Positions 52,214 to 64,000 of a DNA stretch of 64,000 nucleotides are shown in pieces. The notes under the pieces are model-generated. The model made no database searches. It was not told the origin of the DNA and saw only the letters and a program-made list of their open reading frames with translations. This stretch comes from Acytostelium subglobosum LB1. Its lineage: Eukaryota; Evosea; Eumycetozoa; Acytosteliales; Acytosteliaceae. A program made the translations under genes and the position numbers. Each line of letters opens with the position of its first letter. Position 1 is the first letter of the stretch. Where the stretch lies: positions 95,671-159,670 of the forward strand of contig NW_012236501.1 in NCBI RefSeq assembly GCF_000787575.1. The letters run 5' to 3'.

Positions 52214-55200
52214 TTATTTGTTGAACTCTCCCTCCAATTGATTGATTCTGCTTGTGCACCATCTGATGACCTTCATATGACCAAACTTGAATGCCTTGAA
52301 TCGTAGTAGCTTCAGCAACCGAATGATGTGTTGAGGATGCTGTGCCATTGCTCTCCAAACTGATGATTGGCTCTCCTCACCAAACAGGAATGAAATAACC
52401 TGGTAATGATTGTCCATTGCTGCCGATGTTATTGCTCGAAGTGATGGCACGTACTGTGGTATATTGCCTGCCAATGGATTGTTGTACAAATGATCGATAC
52501 TTTGAATCGGTTTTATCTGCCCGCCATTGCATGCCTCGTTCATGAAGCCTAGTATCTGAGATTCCCAATCGGTTTTGGTCTTGCTTATGATACCATTGTC
52601 TAAAAGGACCTTCAGCGACTCAACGTTTGAGGGAATGATCTCATCTCTGTCAACTTTTGGTCGAGTTGTAAGAGGTGCTGCTCTGGCCACATCAATTATG
52701 AATTGGATTGATTGGGCATCACCTCGTTTGGCACATTGAGGGAGGGCTTCGATAAAGTGGGCTCTTTGGATGGGCTTGGTGAAGACACTGTGCACCAGTT
52801 TGATCAATGAGTGTGAATGGTAAGCTGCACACTGGACAATGTTGATCATGTCGGACTTTTTCTTGGCCTGAGGTCTGAATGATATCCATTTGCATATGAT
52901 TGTATGTACAACTTCCTCGGTCATCTTACTCTGAGGATGGGAGACAGATCCAATGATTTGATACATGTGAGATATGCCAATCATTAACTTTCCACCGCGT
53001 TCAATTTGGTTGGCGATCAACATGCCAACAGCAGGGTCAATGCGTGCCCAATTGGGGATACCAAGATTCATTGCTTTGATGAAATCATTGTCGTCTTCAT
53101 CGAAATGGGAGTCGGACAATGCAGGAAGAGCTTTCGGACGCTCTTCATCATCTTCCAACACAATTATAGATACATGCAGAGGGGGCAAGCAATCATGATA
53201 ATGATTGGCCAATATAGTCTTGGCTGTGGCTACGTCACCAATTGATGATGCAGCACCAAGGGCATAGCGATAGTCTGTTTGGAATTGGTCAAAGTTGTGT
53301 TCCAAATAGTTGATGATGTCCTGGTCACGCTTGAGTATGGCACGCGCCATGACATAGCAGAATGAAGTGTTCACACTGGGGCGTAACATCAGACGCTTCA
53401 ACAAGTCAAGAGAGAGGATACTCTCGTTGATGTCCATGATATCCACTTGCTTGCTCACCCTATCATCGCTATCTTCACTATCACTATCATAATAATCATC
53501 GTCCTCATCACTCTCGGGTTCATCTTCAATGGGCAATGCAAGCAAGAAGTTGACGCTATCCATATCTCCAACGAGTAGTGGCTGTGCCATCAAAAATAGT
53601 GGTCGATAAGTTTGATGGAGGACTACACCTTCGCTAGAAGTGATGATCTCATGTATCCTTTTGACCATGCCAATATGTCCATGTTTGAGTGCAGTTTGGA
53701 ATGTTGCCACCAGTGCTATAAGGAGAACCTCGTCCATTTTTGGAGTGCCTCGAATAAACCTCTCAAATGTCTCCATATCTCCATCACTGCCACTTTGATA
53801 GAATAGACTAATTGCTAGCGTTTGAAAGTGGTCATTCTTTGGCTTAAGATTGTTGAGTTTAGTGTGCAGCAATCGATTCATTGGAGAGGATGACAGGTCG
53901 GTGTATCTCTTGAGTTGCGCCATGTCTACTGCTTTAGGGTTGACAATGGTTTGACTGAAGAACACCTTGACAATGTGATCGTTGATCGGCAGCGTGGTGT
54001 CACTGATGTTGAGCATCTTGCTGAGGAGTGCTGGATGTTGGATCTTGGATATGAGCTCCTCATCAATCGGTAACATGCATCGACTGGTGTTTACCATGAG
54101 CAGATCGATGCACTGCTCCCAGCCAGGTCGTTTGCACCGTGCATTCTGCTCGATGAAGGCCTCCAACACAGTCTCATGTGATTGATCATCGTCGGCAAAT
54201 GTCATGTTGGTGTTGGCCAGGAGAGTGTTGAGGATGTCCGACTCTGCATATATGAATGCATACATTGGCAAACGACTGCTCATCGGATAGATATTGGCAA
54301 CAGAGTTGTATCCCTTGAGGAACCAATCATTGGCACCATACTTGATGTAGTCGAGAAGTGTGTCACTCTCAACTAGTTGCTTGCCCTTGATTAGTTTTTC
54401 ATCCTTGACTCCAAGTGTTGTCCTGTATATACTACCAATCATTCTCATGATAATTATCCCAACTCGTCTGTCACAGAATACTTGATGGAATGCCGTTGAC
54501 ATGCGTGATGATGTTGGAGATGGCTCAGCCATGATCACATCTTGATGCAGTGAACTATACCATGTGATTGATTGGATGTTAGTATCTCTATTTATCAATG
54601 TATCAAAGTTTCAAACATACATCTTATCATCAACTTTGATATCTTTGATGATTGAGTTGCACATGTGAATGATCCGTGTGTGTCCCAAGAAGTAGCCAAG
54701 GTTGAGTATTGATTGGAAAGTGCGTAGACGTAGTTTGGGTGCTTGGTTGTTGAATGGTGACTCTAGCCAGGTAAACAAGAGGAACTCCAGTACTTTGTAC
54801 GAGTTGGAAGATGCCGCCAAGTGAATATGTTGAAGACTGAGCTTGATACTTGACTGTTTGATTATTGCAAACACCTCTGGTTTGTCCTTCAAACAAGCGT
54901 CATCCAAGAAACTGTCCAAGTGCTTGCCGAACTTGTTAAAGACATACTCAAACACCTCTATTGTGTTGTCCATTGCATTTACACAATGAGCTTTAGTAAT
55001 GTGATCGTCTATAACACACTCGATCAGAGCTTTTATCGTGGCCAGTGAGCCCGTGGACAAGGTCAACTTGATCAACTCCATGTTGTTGTTAAGGTATCTA
55101 TGTCTTGCAAAGTGGGCGTGGTCACACAGTGATCTGATATTCTCTGCACATCCACAACTGATTGCCGCTGTCAGGTACTGAGGCAGATTACGACCATCGA

Positions 55201-56827
55201 TGCCCACCTTTAGCATCTCTCGCATTGACTTTAGGAATGATGCAGAGTTGACTCCAGCTGCCATTGTCAACAGTGGTGTCTTGAAATCGCGAAGCGACTG
55301 GACATAGTGGGGATCGCACGAGAATATATACATCTTGACAAACTGCAACGCCATTGCCTCGGTTACCTGGCAGCCTGGCCGTCCGATAGCCTTGAGAGTG
55401 TGGTAGATGTCTTTGTGGCTAATGGATAGTGTCTGGTGCGTCTGATTGGCAAAGAGAGTGCACATTGCCTGTGACATTATCGTCCACAATGCTTTGTAGC
55501 CGTTAAAACCATCACTCAACGACTCTAAGGAAACACTTTGTTTTGATTGTTCAAGTGCCAGTCGAGCTGATTGTACGTCGTCTTGTTTGATTGCAGTGAG
55601 CAACTCATTAATGAGTCTACGTCTCTCCTGATTGGCCTGGACCCATGATTGATTGAATGTATAGTTGATGTTTGAATGAGCACCAAGTCGTTGTAACAAT
55701 GTCTCTGATGATGACAGGCTCTCATGGATCTTTTTCTCATAGATACTTTGCATGGGTAGATTGACCAACTCATCATTCAGGAAAAGCTCGACCACGTTGA
55801 CATGGCCATTGATCAATGCATCCATGCATATCGTGCTCTGGTCCGAGATGTAGCCAGCATAGCCTTGATCGTAGATTGATTTGATGAAGTTGGCATGTCC
55901 TCTGGTCACGGCAGGCCCAAGATTGATAATGACTTTGGCCTCATGCCCATCATCCGCTGCCTTCTCCAGATAATGAACCAACACTTTGAGTATCTCAAAG
56001 TGGCCAAAATTGCAGCACTTTTCAATGTAGTCGTCCTGGACCAACTCAATCACTTCATCCATGGGCAGTATTGTTGGGATGTGATCTAGAAGGTACTGTA
56101 CACTCTCCAACATGTTGTTGCGTACACTATGTAGTGTAATCTCCTTCCATATGTATTCCTGTTGTAGTATGTTGTTGTTGATGTTGTTGAGGAGATGGAG
56201 CATGCTGATGTTGACACCGGGCAAAGTCAGATACTTGTCATCATGATCATCATCTTGATCATCGTCATTCTCGATAATGGCATATTGCAATAGCAATTGA
56301 ACAAATTGTTCATTGTTATGATTGATGGCCATGAGTATGTGATCGTGTGTGATTGGAGACAACTTGCAATGGGCGGTAATATCTAGGTAGGTCTGAAGCA
56401 TGTGCACACTGCCATTCCTGATCAAACTAGTGATCATCGAGTTGTACAACTTATCATCCGAGTGCTCTGTCGGTAGTGACATGTTGGTGTTGCGCAGTAG
56501 ATGATCAAACACGCGTACATTGTTGAAGGTGATTGCTTTCTCGAGCAGTATGTCGTTTGGAGGGTACGTCGATGCAACACGATCATACTCCTCGATAAAG
56601 TATTGAGTGGCATTATACCTTAGCATCAGTTTGAGATCACCCCTGTCGAGTAACTGTTTGCCCTTGATCACTGACTTGATCAATGTCGTTGTTGTTGTCG
56701 TTGATGTGTCTTTGCCGCACCTGTCTGACTTGATGATCTTCTGATGAATGATATTAACATGTTTGAATATCAACTGACACAATGATGTGTCTATCAATAC
56801 TTTATGTATAACTATCTTACTATTCAT
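52214..56827 (-). CDS. Ankyrin-like A/B fusion protein, gene 4 (intact)
   Basis: Two exons, 56827-54621 and 54554-52214, across a 66-bp intron (54555-54620) give 1,515 residues in frame. A half: MNSKIVIHKVLIDTSLCQLIFKHV, KGKQLLDRGDL, NATQYFIEEYDRV, LLRNTNMS, then degenerate ankyrin repeats with an Asp-rich loop (NDDDQDDDHDD). B half: SSRMSTAFHQVFCDRRVGIIIMRMIG, KGKQLVESDTL, ANDWFLKGYNSVANIYP, LANTNMTF, repeats with an acidic loop (ESDEDDDYYDSDSEDSDD). The start at 56827 is chosen by alignment with paralogues; upstream in-frame codons are CACTCA repeat-derived. Its stop is 14 bp from the stop of gene 3 on the other strand. Confidence 0.8.
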
Positions 56828-56966
56828 TGTTTGAGTGAGTGAGTGAGAGTGAATGAATGAACGAATGAATGAATGAGGATTGAACATGACTGACAGTCAA
56901 AAATATCTAGATTTTTTTGGGGGGTAACGTTTGGAATGATTCCAATCACTTTTTGTTGTTATATAT

Positions 56967-59900
56967 TTATTTGTTGATTGAACGAAGTTTGAGTTGATTG
57001 ATTCGGTTGGTGATCCATTTGATCAACTTGACATGTCCATCAATGAATGCTGTGTGTCGAAGTTGTATCAGTACTCGGATGACATGAGTTGGATGTTGTG
57101 ACATTGCTCGCCACATTGTTGATGATGATTGATCGCCAAAGAGATAGACGATCACATTGAGATGGTTGGCAATGACAGCATACTCAATTGATTGAAGTGA
57201 TGGAACAAGTCGAATGTCTGTTTGATGTTGGTCGATGAATGTCATCATGTCCACAAGTCCATTGGAGCAAGCATGATCCAACACACCAACAATGATTGGA
57301 TGGTATTGTTGAGTGTTCTGAATGATTCCAGTGTCCATGAGCATGGTCATCACATCAACATCGCTGATCTTGATCGACTTGAGATCAGTCAGTACATTGA
57401 GGTTGAGATTGAGTGGACCATTTCCAGTGGCTGCTGTAGCGTCTTGTGCCACATCAAGAATGAACTTGATTGTTTGAGTGTCACCACGTTGTGCACATTG
57501 AGGTATCGCTCGAGTGAACAACAATCTGTGATTGGCTTCGATGAAGATCGTGTGCATCAACTTGATCAGTGAGTATGAGTGTGATGCTGCATTCTTTAAG
57601 ATGTCGATGATGTCTTGGTCGTTGTTGGTTGTTTCCAGCCAACTCTTGATGAATGCTTGAACAACCTCATAAGTCATCTTGGTCTGTGGACAACAGGTCG
57701 ATTCCATGATATTGCTCAGAGTGTCGATGCCAAATTTGTTAATGTTGCCTGATGCAATGTGTCGTGCCATCACCAGTCCAACCGCAGGTTCAACACACGC
57801 CCATAAGGCTGCTCTATGTCTCGCTCGTTTGATTGGTGAGAACTCATTTCCGTACTCTTCAACATCTTGGAGAGGCATGCAACCACGAGGGTGTCTGGTC
57901 ATGATCATGTCGACGAGGGCAACATCGCCAATCCTTGCTGCCGCCCACAGTGCTTGTCGGTAGTCAGTCTCGAACACTAGATCTTGATTGAGCTCCAAAA
58001 GATCAATGCAGTCCTTGTCGCCATTTAGTATGGCACGTGCCATCACTGATTGAAAGGTGCATCTGATGTTTGGATGTGCCATCAATCGTCGCAGCAGGCC
58101 AATGGAGAGGATTCTCGGGTGAATGTCCACCACTGATGTGTTACGACCATTGTTGGGGTTGTTGTTGTTGGGCAGATCACACAAGAACATTGCCTGATCC
58201 AGGAGACCTTGCTTCAGTTTGTCGTTCAATAAAAAGAGTGGATCAATTATCTCCATTTCGTCTGTAGGGAGATCGTTGGTGATGATTGTGAACAGTCGCT
58301 TGGCAAATTCAAAGTGTCCATAGCGGACCGCTTCAGAAAATGAGTTCATTACTCTGTTTGGTGGTAGCTGGCTGGCAGGAATGTAACGGAGGATATGGTC
58401 GAGGTCTTCCTGAAGACCATGATCGGCACAGCTTAAGAGCATGCACCCAGCAACAATAGGATTGCTGTATATACTCGCACTGAATACTTCTATCATGTCG
58501 AAATCTTCTTTGGTCAACACGTCATCTTTGGATAATTCAGCAATGAACCTTTCCATCTCATCCGTTATCAAACTGAATGCCTCTCTCAATATGTCGTGAT
58601 CCAATGCCAACCAATGTTCAATGTTCTCACTTCCAGTCAATATTTTGATAATACGACTGCCATCTTCGGTTTGAGCAAAGGTCTGATTGTTGACTGCCAG
58701 TGTTGATCGCCCAATGCTCGACTTGACCACACTAATAATACTGTCCCAACCAGCATTCTTGTAGTATGGGCCATTCTGTTTCAAATAGGTCAATAACATG
58801 TCCGGTAGTGATGAGTCGATTGCAAATGTCATGTTGGTGTTGGTCAAAAGAATGTCGAGGATGGGAGCATTGGCGTATATGATAGCGTAACTTATCATTT
58901 GAGAGTTGAATGGATATATGTTGGAGACAGAGTTGAATGACTTGATGAACCATTCATTGGCACCATACTTGATAAAGTCCACCAATATGTCACTGTCCAC
59001 CAGTTGTTTGCCTTTGATCAGTTGACAATCTTTGATTCCAAATGAAGTCCTGTACAAGTCACCAATCATTCTCATGATGATCATGCCCAATCGTTTGTCT
59101 CTGAACACCATGTGGAATGCTGTTGACATTCGTGATGATGATGTTGATGTCGGAATGATCAAGTCCATCTTGTCAAGAGTGAGATGATCATCATCTATCT
59201 CTCCACGCACGTCCAGACATCTCAAATCGGATTGATTGAGTGAGCGAGTTAGTGAAATAGTTCAATTTGATTGATTGAGTGAGTGTGATTTGATGAACCT
59301 ACCTATTCTTGATCGAGCGGATGTCTTTGAAAATTGAGTGACACAGATTGATGATTCGGATGAAACCATGACCATAGGCAATGTTGAGAACAGTGTTGAT
59401 CGTGCGCAGTCGTCGTTCGTTGGTCATGTTGATGATGAATGGTGATGATGGCCATGTCTTGAGAAGGTACTCAATCACTTGATACGAGTTGGAAGTCGCG
59501 GCAATATCGTAATGTTCAAGACTTACAACTCCACCGATCTTTGGATCAACGAGTATCTTGAGCACAAATAGATTGTTCTCCTTACAAGCAATCCACAATG
59601 CCTTGTCCATCATTCCTGGGTCACACACCTTTCTGTCCATCAGTCTGTTGAGCACAAACTCAAACACCTCTGTGGTGTTGTTGATGGCGCACTCCAAGCT
59701 GTTGAATGAAAGTAGGGGGATCTTGGTGGGGCGCTCGGCCAAATGATCAAAGATCGCTCGGACTGTATCCAATGTGCAACTCTTAATCGCTTCGTCCATG
59801 ATGTATTGCTGATAATCATTGTCAAAATCATTATCTGATGGCTGGACGTGCGTGGAGAGATAGATGATGCACTCCACGTTGCCTTTTTTGATGGCGTCCT

Positions 59901-61467
59901 CCAAATAGTCAAACGTGTAGTTGCCTTCACGCGTGACCAGTTGCATTAACTCCAAAGAGTGACCTGCAAGTTTTGAATACTTCTCGAGATCGTGGCCAAA
60001 GTGATTGTTGCTGATGAGTGTCTTGACCAGCTCGACTGTCACCTTGCCTTCTCGGTCATTGAGCTTATTCATCATTTTTTTGAGGGTGCGATCAGTGAGG
60101 GGGAGAGGACGGTGTTTCTGGCTGGCAATCAGCATGCCCATCTCGTGTGTCATCGTATTCAACAAAATCGATTCAACCTCGTCTGTCCACTCGCCTTGTG
60201 CCAAAGGATCACATTCTTTCAGTATGAGTTGAGCAACACTGATATTGTCACACTTGACTGCCTCCAACAGTCTGTTGATGATGTGTGTTGGTGGTCGGTC
60301 CAAAGGATGCTTGACCCGACACTCAACGTTCGGATGATTGGTTACCCGATTGAACACTGACAATGGGACCTTGCTCAAGTCCTTATGATCCACCGTTTGC
60401 ATGGCAAACTTGACATTGGTGTTGTTGGTCATCTCGTCCAGCAACATATCGATCATACCAAGATGTCCTAGATCCATTGCACTCTCCACCATTTTCTTTG
60501 ATGATGCTATGGCGTCGCTGATGAGGTCCAGGTGCTCGTCGATGAGATACTTGACAATGTGAACTTGTCCAGAGTCGATAGCATCACCCAAACATCTTTT
60601 GTTGATTACTTTGTATTCTCCAGTCACATTGGGATGTTGAATGATAACCTTGAGAGTGTCGATATATCCATTGCTGCAACATTTTCGAATGAATCTAGAC
60701 CATCGATTTGATGTTGTAATGTCTGATGGCATATGATTCAAGAGGTATTCAACACTCTCGGCCATATCACAGGATATCGTCTTCTCGACTATTGATAACC
60801 ATGATTCTGAATTGTTCAGCATACGGTGGATGGCAAACTCCTCGTTGAGCAGACGGAGCATGTTGACCTTTATACCTGGCCCTGTCATATCGCACTTGAG
60901 CGACCCAAAAGGAACGATTAAATGTTGAAGTAACAGTCGAGCAAAGTGTTCGTTGTTGTGACTGAGGGCGATCCCTAGATGTCTACCTTTGAGACCTTTG
61001 ATAAAGCCATGTCCAGTCATGTCGAAGAAGGTCTGAAGCATGTACACGTTGCCACTCGTGACAACAGCGGTGATCACGTCAGTGTATATGTCCTTCTCAC
61101 CGTACTTCATCGGTATCGACATGTTCGTATTCTGTAGCAGATGATCAAACACTCGTTGATTGTTGTACTCGATTGAATGTGTGAGCAATGTGTTGTTGGG
61201 AGGGTATGTCGATGCAACTCGATCATACTCCGTGATGAAGTATTGTGTTGCGTTGTATTGTATCATCTGTTTGAGATCGCCCTTATCAATTAACTGTTTG
61301 CCTTTGATCACTAACAGTTTAAACCTAGATGCTTGATTGACATCAATCTGAGAACGATGATGATAATCACTGACTTGTTTGAGTATCAACTGACACAATG
61401 ATGTGTCACTGAACACTCTATGTATAACTTTCTTGTTGTTGTTGTTATTATTATCCATTGCAGTCAT
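56967..61467 (-). CDS. Ankyrin-like A/B fusion protein, gene 5 (intact)
   Basis: Two exons, 61467-59303 and 59220-56967, with an 82-bp CAAT-rich intron (59221-59302) give 1,472 residues in frame. A half: VIHRVFSDTSLCQLILKQVSD, KGKQLIDKGDL, NATQYFITEYDRV, LLQNTNMS. B half: SSRMSTAFHMVFRDKRLGMIIMRMIGDLYRT, KGKQLVDSDIL, ANEWFIKSFNSVSNIYPFN, LLTNTNMTF. The last 450 or so bases, including an exact 342-bp stretch (57076-57417), match gene 6. The role is as for gene 2: an unknown, likely cytosolic scaffold. Confidence 0.8.
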
Positions 61468-61525
61468 AAATAAGTGAACGAATTTGCGAGTTAGAACACT
61501 CTAAAAAGTGATGAAGAAAACAAGT

Positions 61526-64000
61526 TTATTTATGGCCTGCTGGAAGTTCAAGATTGAGTTGATTGATTCGGTTGGTGATCCATGTGATCATCTTGACATG
61601 TCCATCAATGAATGCTGTGTGTCGAAGTTGTATGAGTAATCGGATGACATGAGTTGGATGTTGTGACATTGCTCGCCACATTGTTGATGATGATTGATCG
61701 CCAAAGAGATAGACGATCACATTGAGATGGTTGGCAATGACAGCATACTCAATTGATTGAAGTGATGGAACAAGTCGAATGTCTGTTTGATGTTGGTCGA
61801 TGAATGTCATCATGTCCACAAGTCCATTGGAGCAAGCATGATCCAACACACCAACAATGATTGGATGGTATTGTTGAGTGTTCTGAATGATTCCAGTGTC
61901 CATGAGCATGGTCATCACATCAACATCGCTGATCTTGATCGACTTGAGATCAGTCAGTACATTGAGGTTGAGATTGAGTGGAACGTTTCCTGATGCTTCT
62001 CTGGCGACATCAAGAATGAACTTGATTGATTGAGTGTCACCACGTTGGGCACATTGAGGTATCGCTCGAGTGAACAACAGTCTGTGATTGGCTTCCGTGA
62101 AGATCGTGTGCATCATCTTGATCAGTGAATGTGATTGTGATCCTGCATTCTTTACAATCTTGATGATGTATTTGTCGATGTTTGGTTGTCGTGTGGCCAG
62201 CCAACTCATGACGAATGCTTGAACGACTTCATCCGTCATCTTGGTCTGTGGACGACGTGTCGACGCCATGATGTTGTACATGGACTTGGTGTCAAAGCCG
62301 CCAATGTCTCCTGATGCAATGTGTCGTGCCATCTCCAGTCCAACAGCTGGGTCCACACGTGACCATAAGTCCGTTTGATATCTCGCTTGAGCTATCGGTA
62401 AGTGCCAATCCTCATCATCCAGAGTGCTATCATCGAGGTCAACCTGCTCCAAAGGCATACAATCATCAGGATGATAGATCATGATCATGTTGGCAGTGTC
62501 CACGTCGCCAACCCTTGCCGCTGCCTCCAATGCCTGACAGTAGTCTGTCTCGAATGTTTGATCTTGATTGAGTTCAAGAAAATTAATGCAGTCCTTGTCG
62601 CCATTGAGTATCGCGCGTGCCATCACTGATGCGAAGGTACATCTGATGTTTGGATGCGCCATCAATCGTCGCAGCAGGCCAATGGAGAGGATGCTTGGAT
62701 GTATTTCATCGACAATTGGGTCAGGGAGATTTTTGGGGTTGTTGTTGGGCAGATCATACATGAACAATGCTTGATCCAGATGTCCTTGCCTCAGCATTAC
62801 GCATATTAGTTTTCGTAGATCAAGTCTTCCCCACAGAGGGAGATCGTTGGTGAAGATTGTGAACAGTCGCCTGGCCATGTCAAAGTGTCCATTGAGTGTC
62901 GCCTCAAAATAAGTGATAATGACTTTTTCTGGTGGCAGCTTGCTGGCGGGCATGTGGCTTAGGACTAGGTCGAGATCTGACTGAAGACCACTCTTGCCAC
63001 ACCATATAATCATTGATTCAAATAATTGAGGATCAGTGTTCACATTCGACCAAACCCAATCTAACCAGTGGAAGGCTTTGTCCATGGTGACATCCTTGAT
63101 GTCATTCATGATATAATCCTTTAACTTTGAGAACTTGCTGAAATCAACCCTCTCCCCCTTGGTGCGTCTTACCATCTTCTCCTCACCAGTCAATAGTTTG
63201 ATCTCCTTGTTGATGTTTTGACCAAAGGAAGTGTTGAAGATTACCAGTGTTGATCGACCAATGTTCTCCTTGAGCACGCCAATACAATGGTTCCAACCAG
63301 CAAGGTTGCGCGGACCATTCTTTTTCAAGTAATTCCTCAACATGTCTGGAAGAGATGCGTCGATTGCAAATGTCATGTTGGTGTTGGTCACAAGCTTGTC
63401 GAGGATGTGAGTGTTGGTGTATATGATGGCGTAACTGATCAGTTGAGAGTTGAATGGGTATAGGTTGGCCACAGAGTTGAACGATTTGATGAACCATTCA
63501 TTGGCGCCATACTTGATAAAGTCCACCAATATGTCTCTGTTCACCAGTTGTTTGCCTTTGATCAGTTGACCATCTTTGATTCCAAATGATGTCCTGTACA
63601 AGTCACCAATCATTCTCATGATGATCATCACCAATCGTTCTCTGAACACCATGTGGAATGCTGTTGACATTCGCGATGATGATGTTGATGTTGATGTTGG
63701 AATGATCAAGTCCATCTTGTCAACATTATCCATCTTGTAAACACCTTCCACTTCTAATTGAGTGCGATCATCTAATCCATCATCTGGTTGTTTCCTGTGT
63801 TGATTGAGTTGATATGAGCGTGAATGATTGAATGGGTTAGTGGAATAGATCCTTTAATTGATTGATATAATTAAAGAACATACCTCTTCTTGTTCGAGTT
63901 AATGTCCTTGATGATAGAGTGACACAGGTTGATGATTCGGATGAATCCACGATCATAGGCAATGTTGAGTACAGTGTTGATCGTTCGAAATCGTTGCTCA
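61526..64000 (-). CDS. Ankyrin-like A/B fusion protein, gene 6, 5' part beyond window
   Basis: The end of the A half (from 64000 to 63884) is spliced across 63795-63883 (89 bp, CAATCAAT-rich) to the B half 63794-61526. The splice gives KKR followed by KQPDDGLDD, like gene 2. The B half is intact (SSSRMSTAFHMVFRERLVMIIMRMIGDLYRT, KGKQLVNRDIL, ANEWFIKSFNSVANLYPFN). One codon pair is missing in FRERLVM compared with FRDKRLGM of gene 5. It shares a 342-bp identical tract with gene 5 at its 3' end. Confidence 0.8.

Overview
The window looks like nuclear DNA of an amoebozoan, most likely a dictyostelid social amoeba with moderate GC. The evidence is short GT-AG introns of about 50-90 bp, host proteins with long Asn/Thr/Ser homopolymers, lineage-type ankyrin-like paralogues in tandem, and many (CAAT)n-rich introns. 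I cannot name the species. Ambiguous bases and a 29-base N run show a draft assembly, so single-base frame breaks must be read with caution.

Region by region: (1) 1-4026, a spliced, 5'-incomplete CACTA/Tnp2-like DDE transposase gene. (2) 4478-29128, an ankyrin-like gene of the local family that is 5' truncated, frameshifted and split by a 20,489-bp virus-like element at 4991-25479. (3) That element is a Polinton/Maverick-type endogenous virus. It has TIRs of about 412 bp, a 6-bp target duplication (CCCGAG), an SF3 helicase, retrovirus-type integrase, double-jelly-roll major capsid protein, penton-like minor capsid protein, adenain-type protease fused to a long coiled coil, a family B DNA polymerase with an N-terminal OTU-like domain, a fibre-like gene, a pVI/core-like gene and several orphan genes, one with two spliceosomal introns. 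Two full-length Tc1 (DD34E) transposons sit in it as inverted copies. One interrupts the probable packaging ATPase at its P-loop. The helicase has an in-frame TGA, so this copy is probably no longer autonomous.

(4) 29229-33721 and 47960-64000 hold five more ankyrin-like genes. Each is a head-to-tail fusion of two homologous halves (A and B), usually joined across one short CAAT-rich intron. They show frameshifts, a relic fragment and a 342-bp apparent gene-conversion tract. (5) 33808-47959 is ordinary host sequence: a 1,220-aa TPR protein with a mitochondrial-type N-terminus, a coiled-coil protein, a YchF/Obg-like GTPase in five exons, a secreted five-exon protein, and two duplicated beta-helix type I membrane proteins with duplicated upstream regions.

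In the virus-like element, the polymerase and helicase would replicate the DNA, the integrase would insert it, and the capsid proteins, ATPase and protease would build and mature a virion. The terminal genes at both ends start inside the TIR and so share one duplicated promoter. Several virion-type genes carry a TATA-like motif directly at the start codon.
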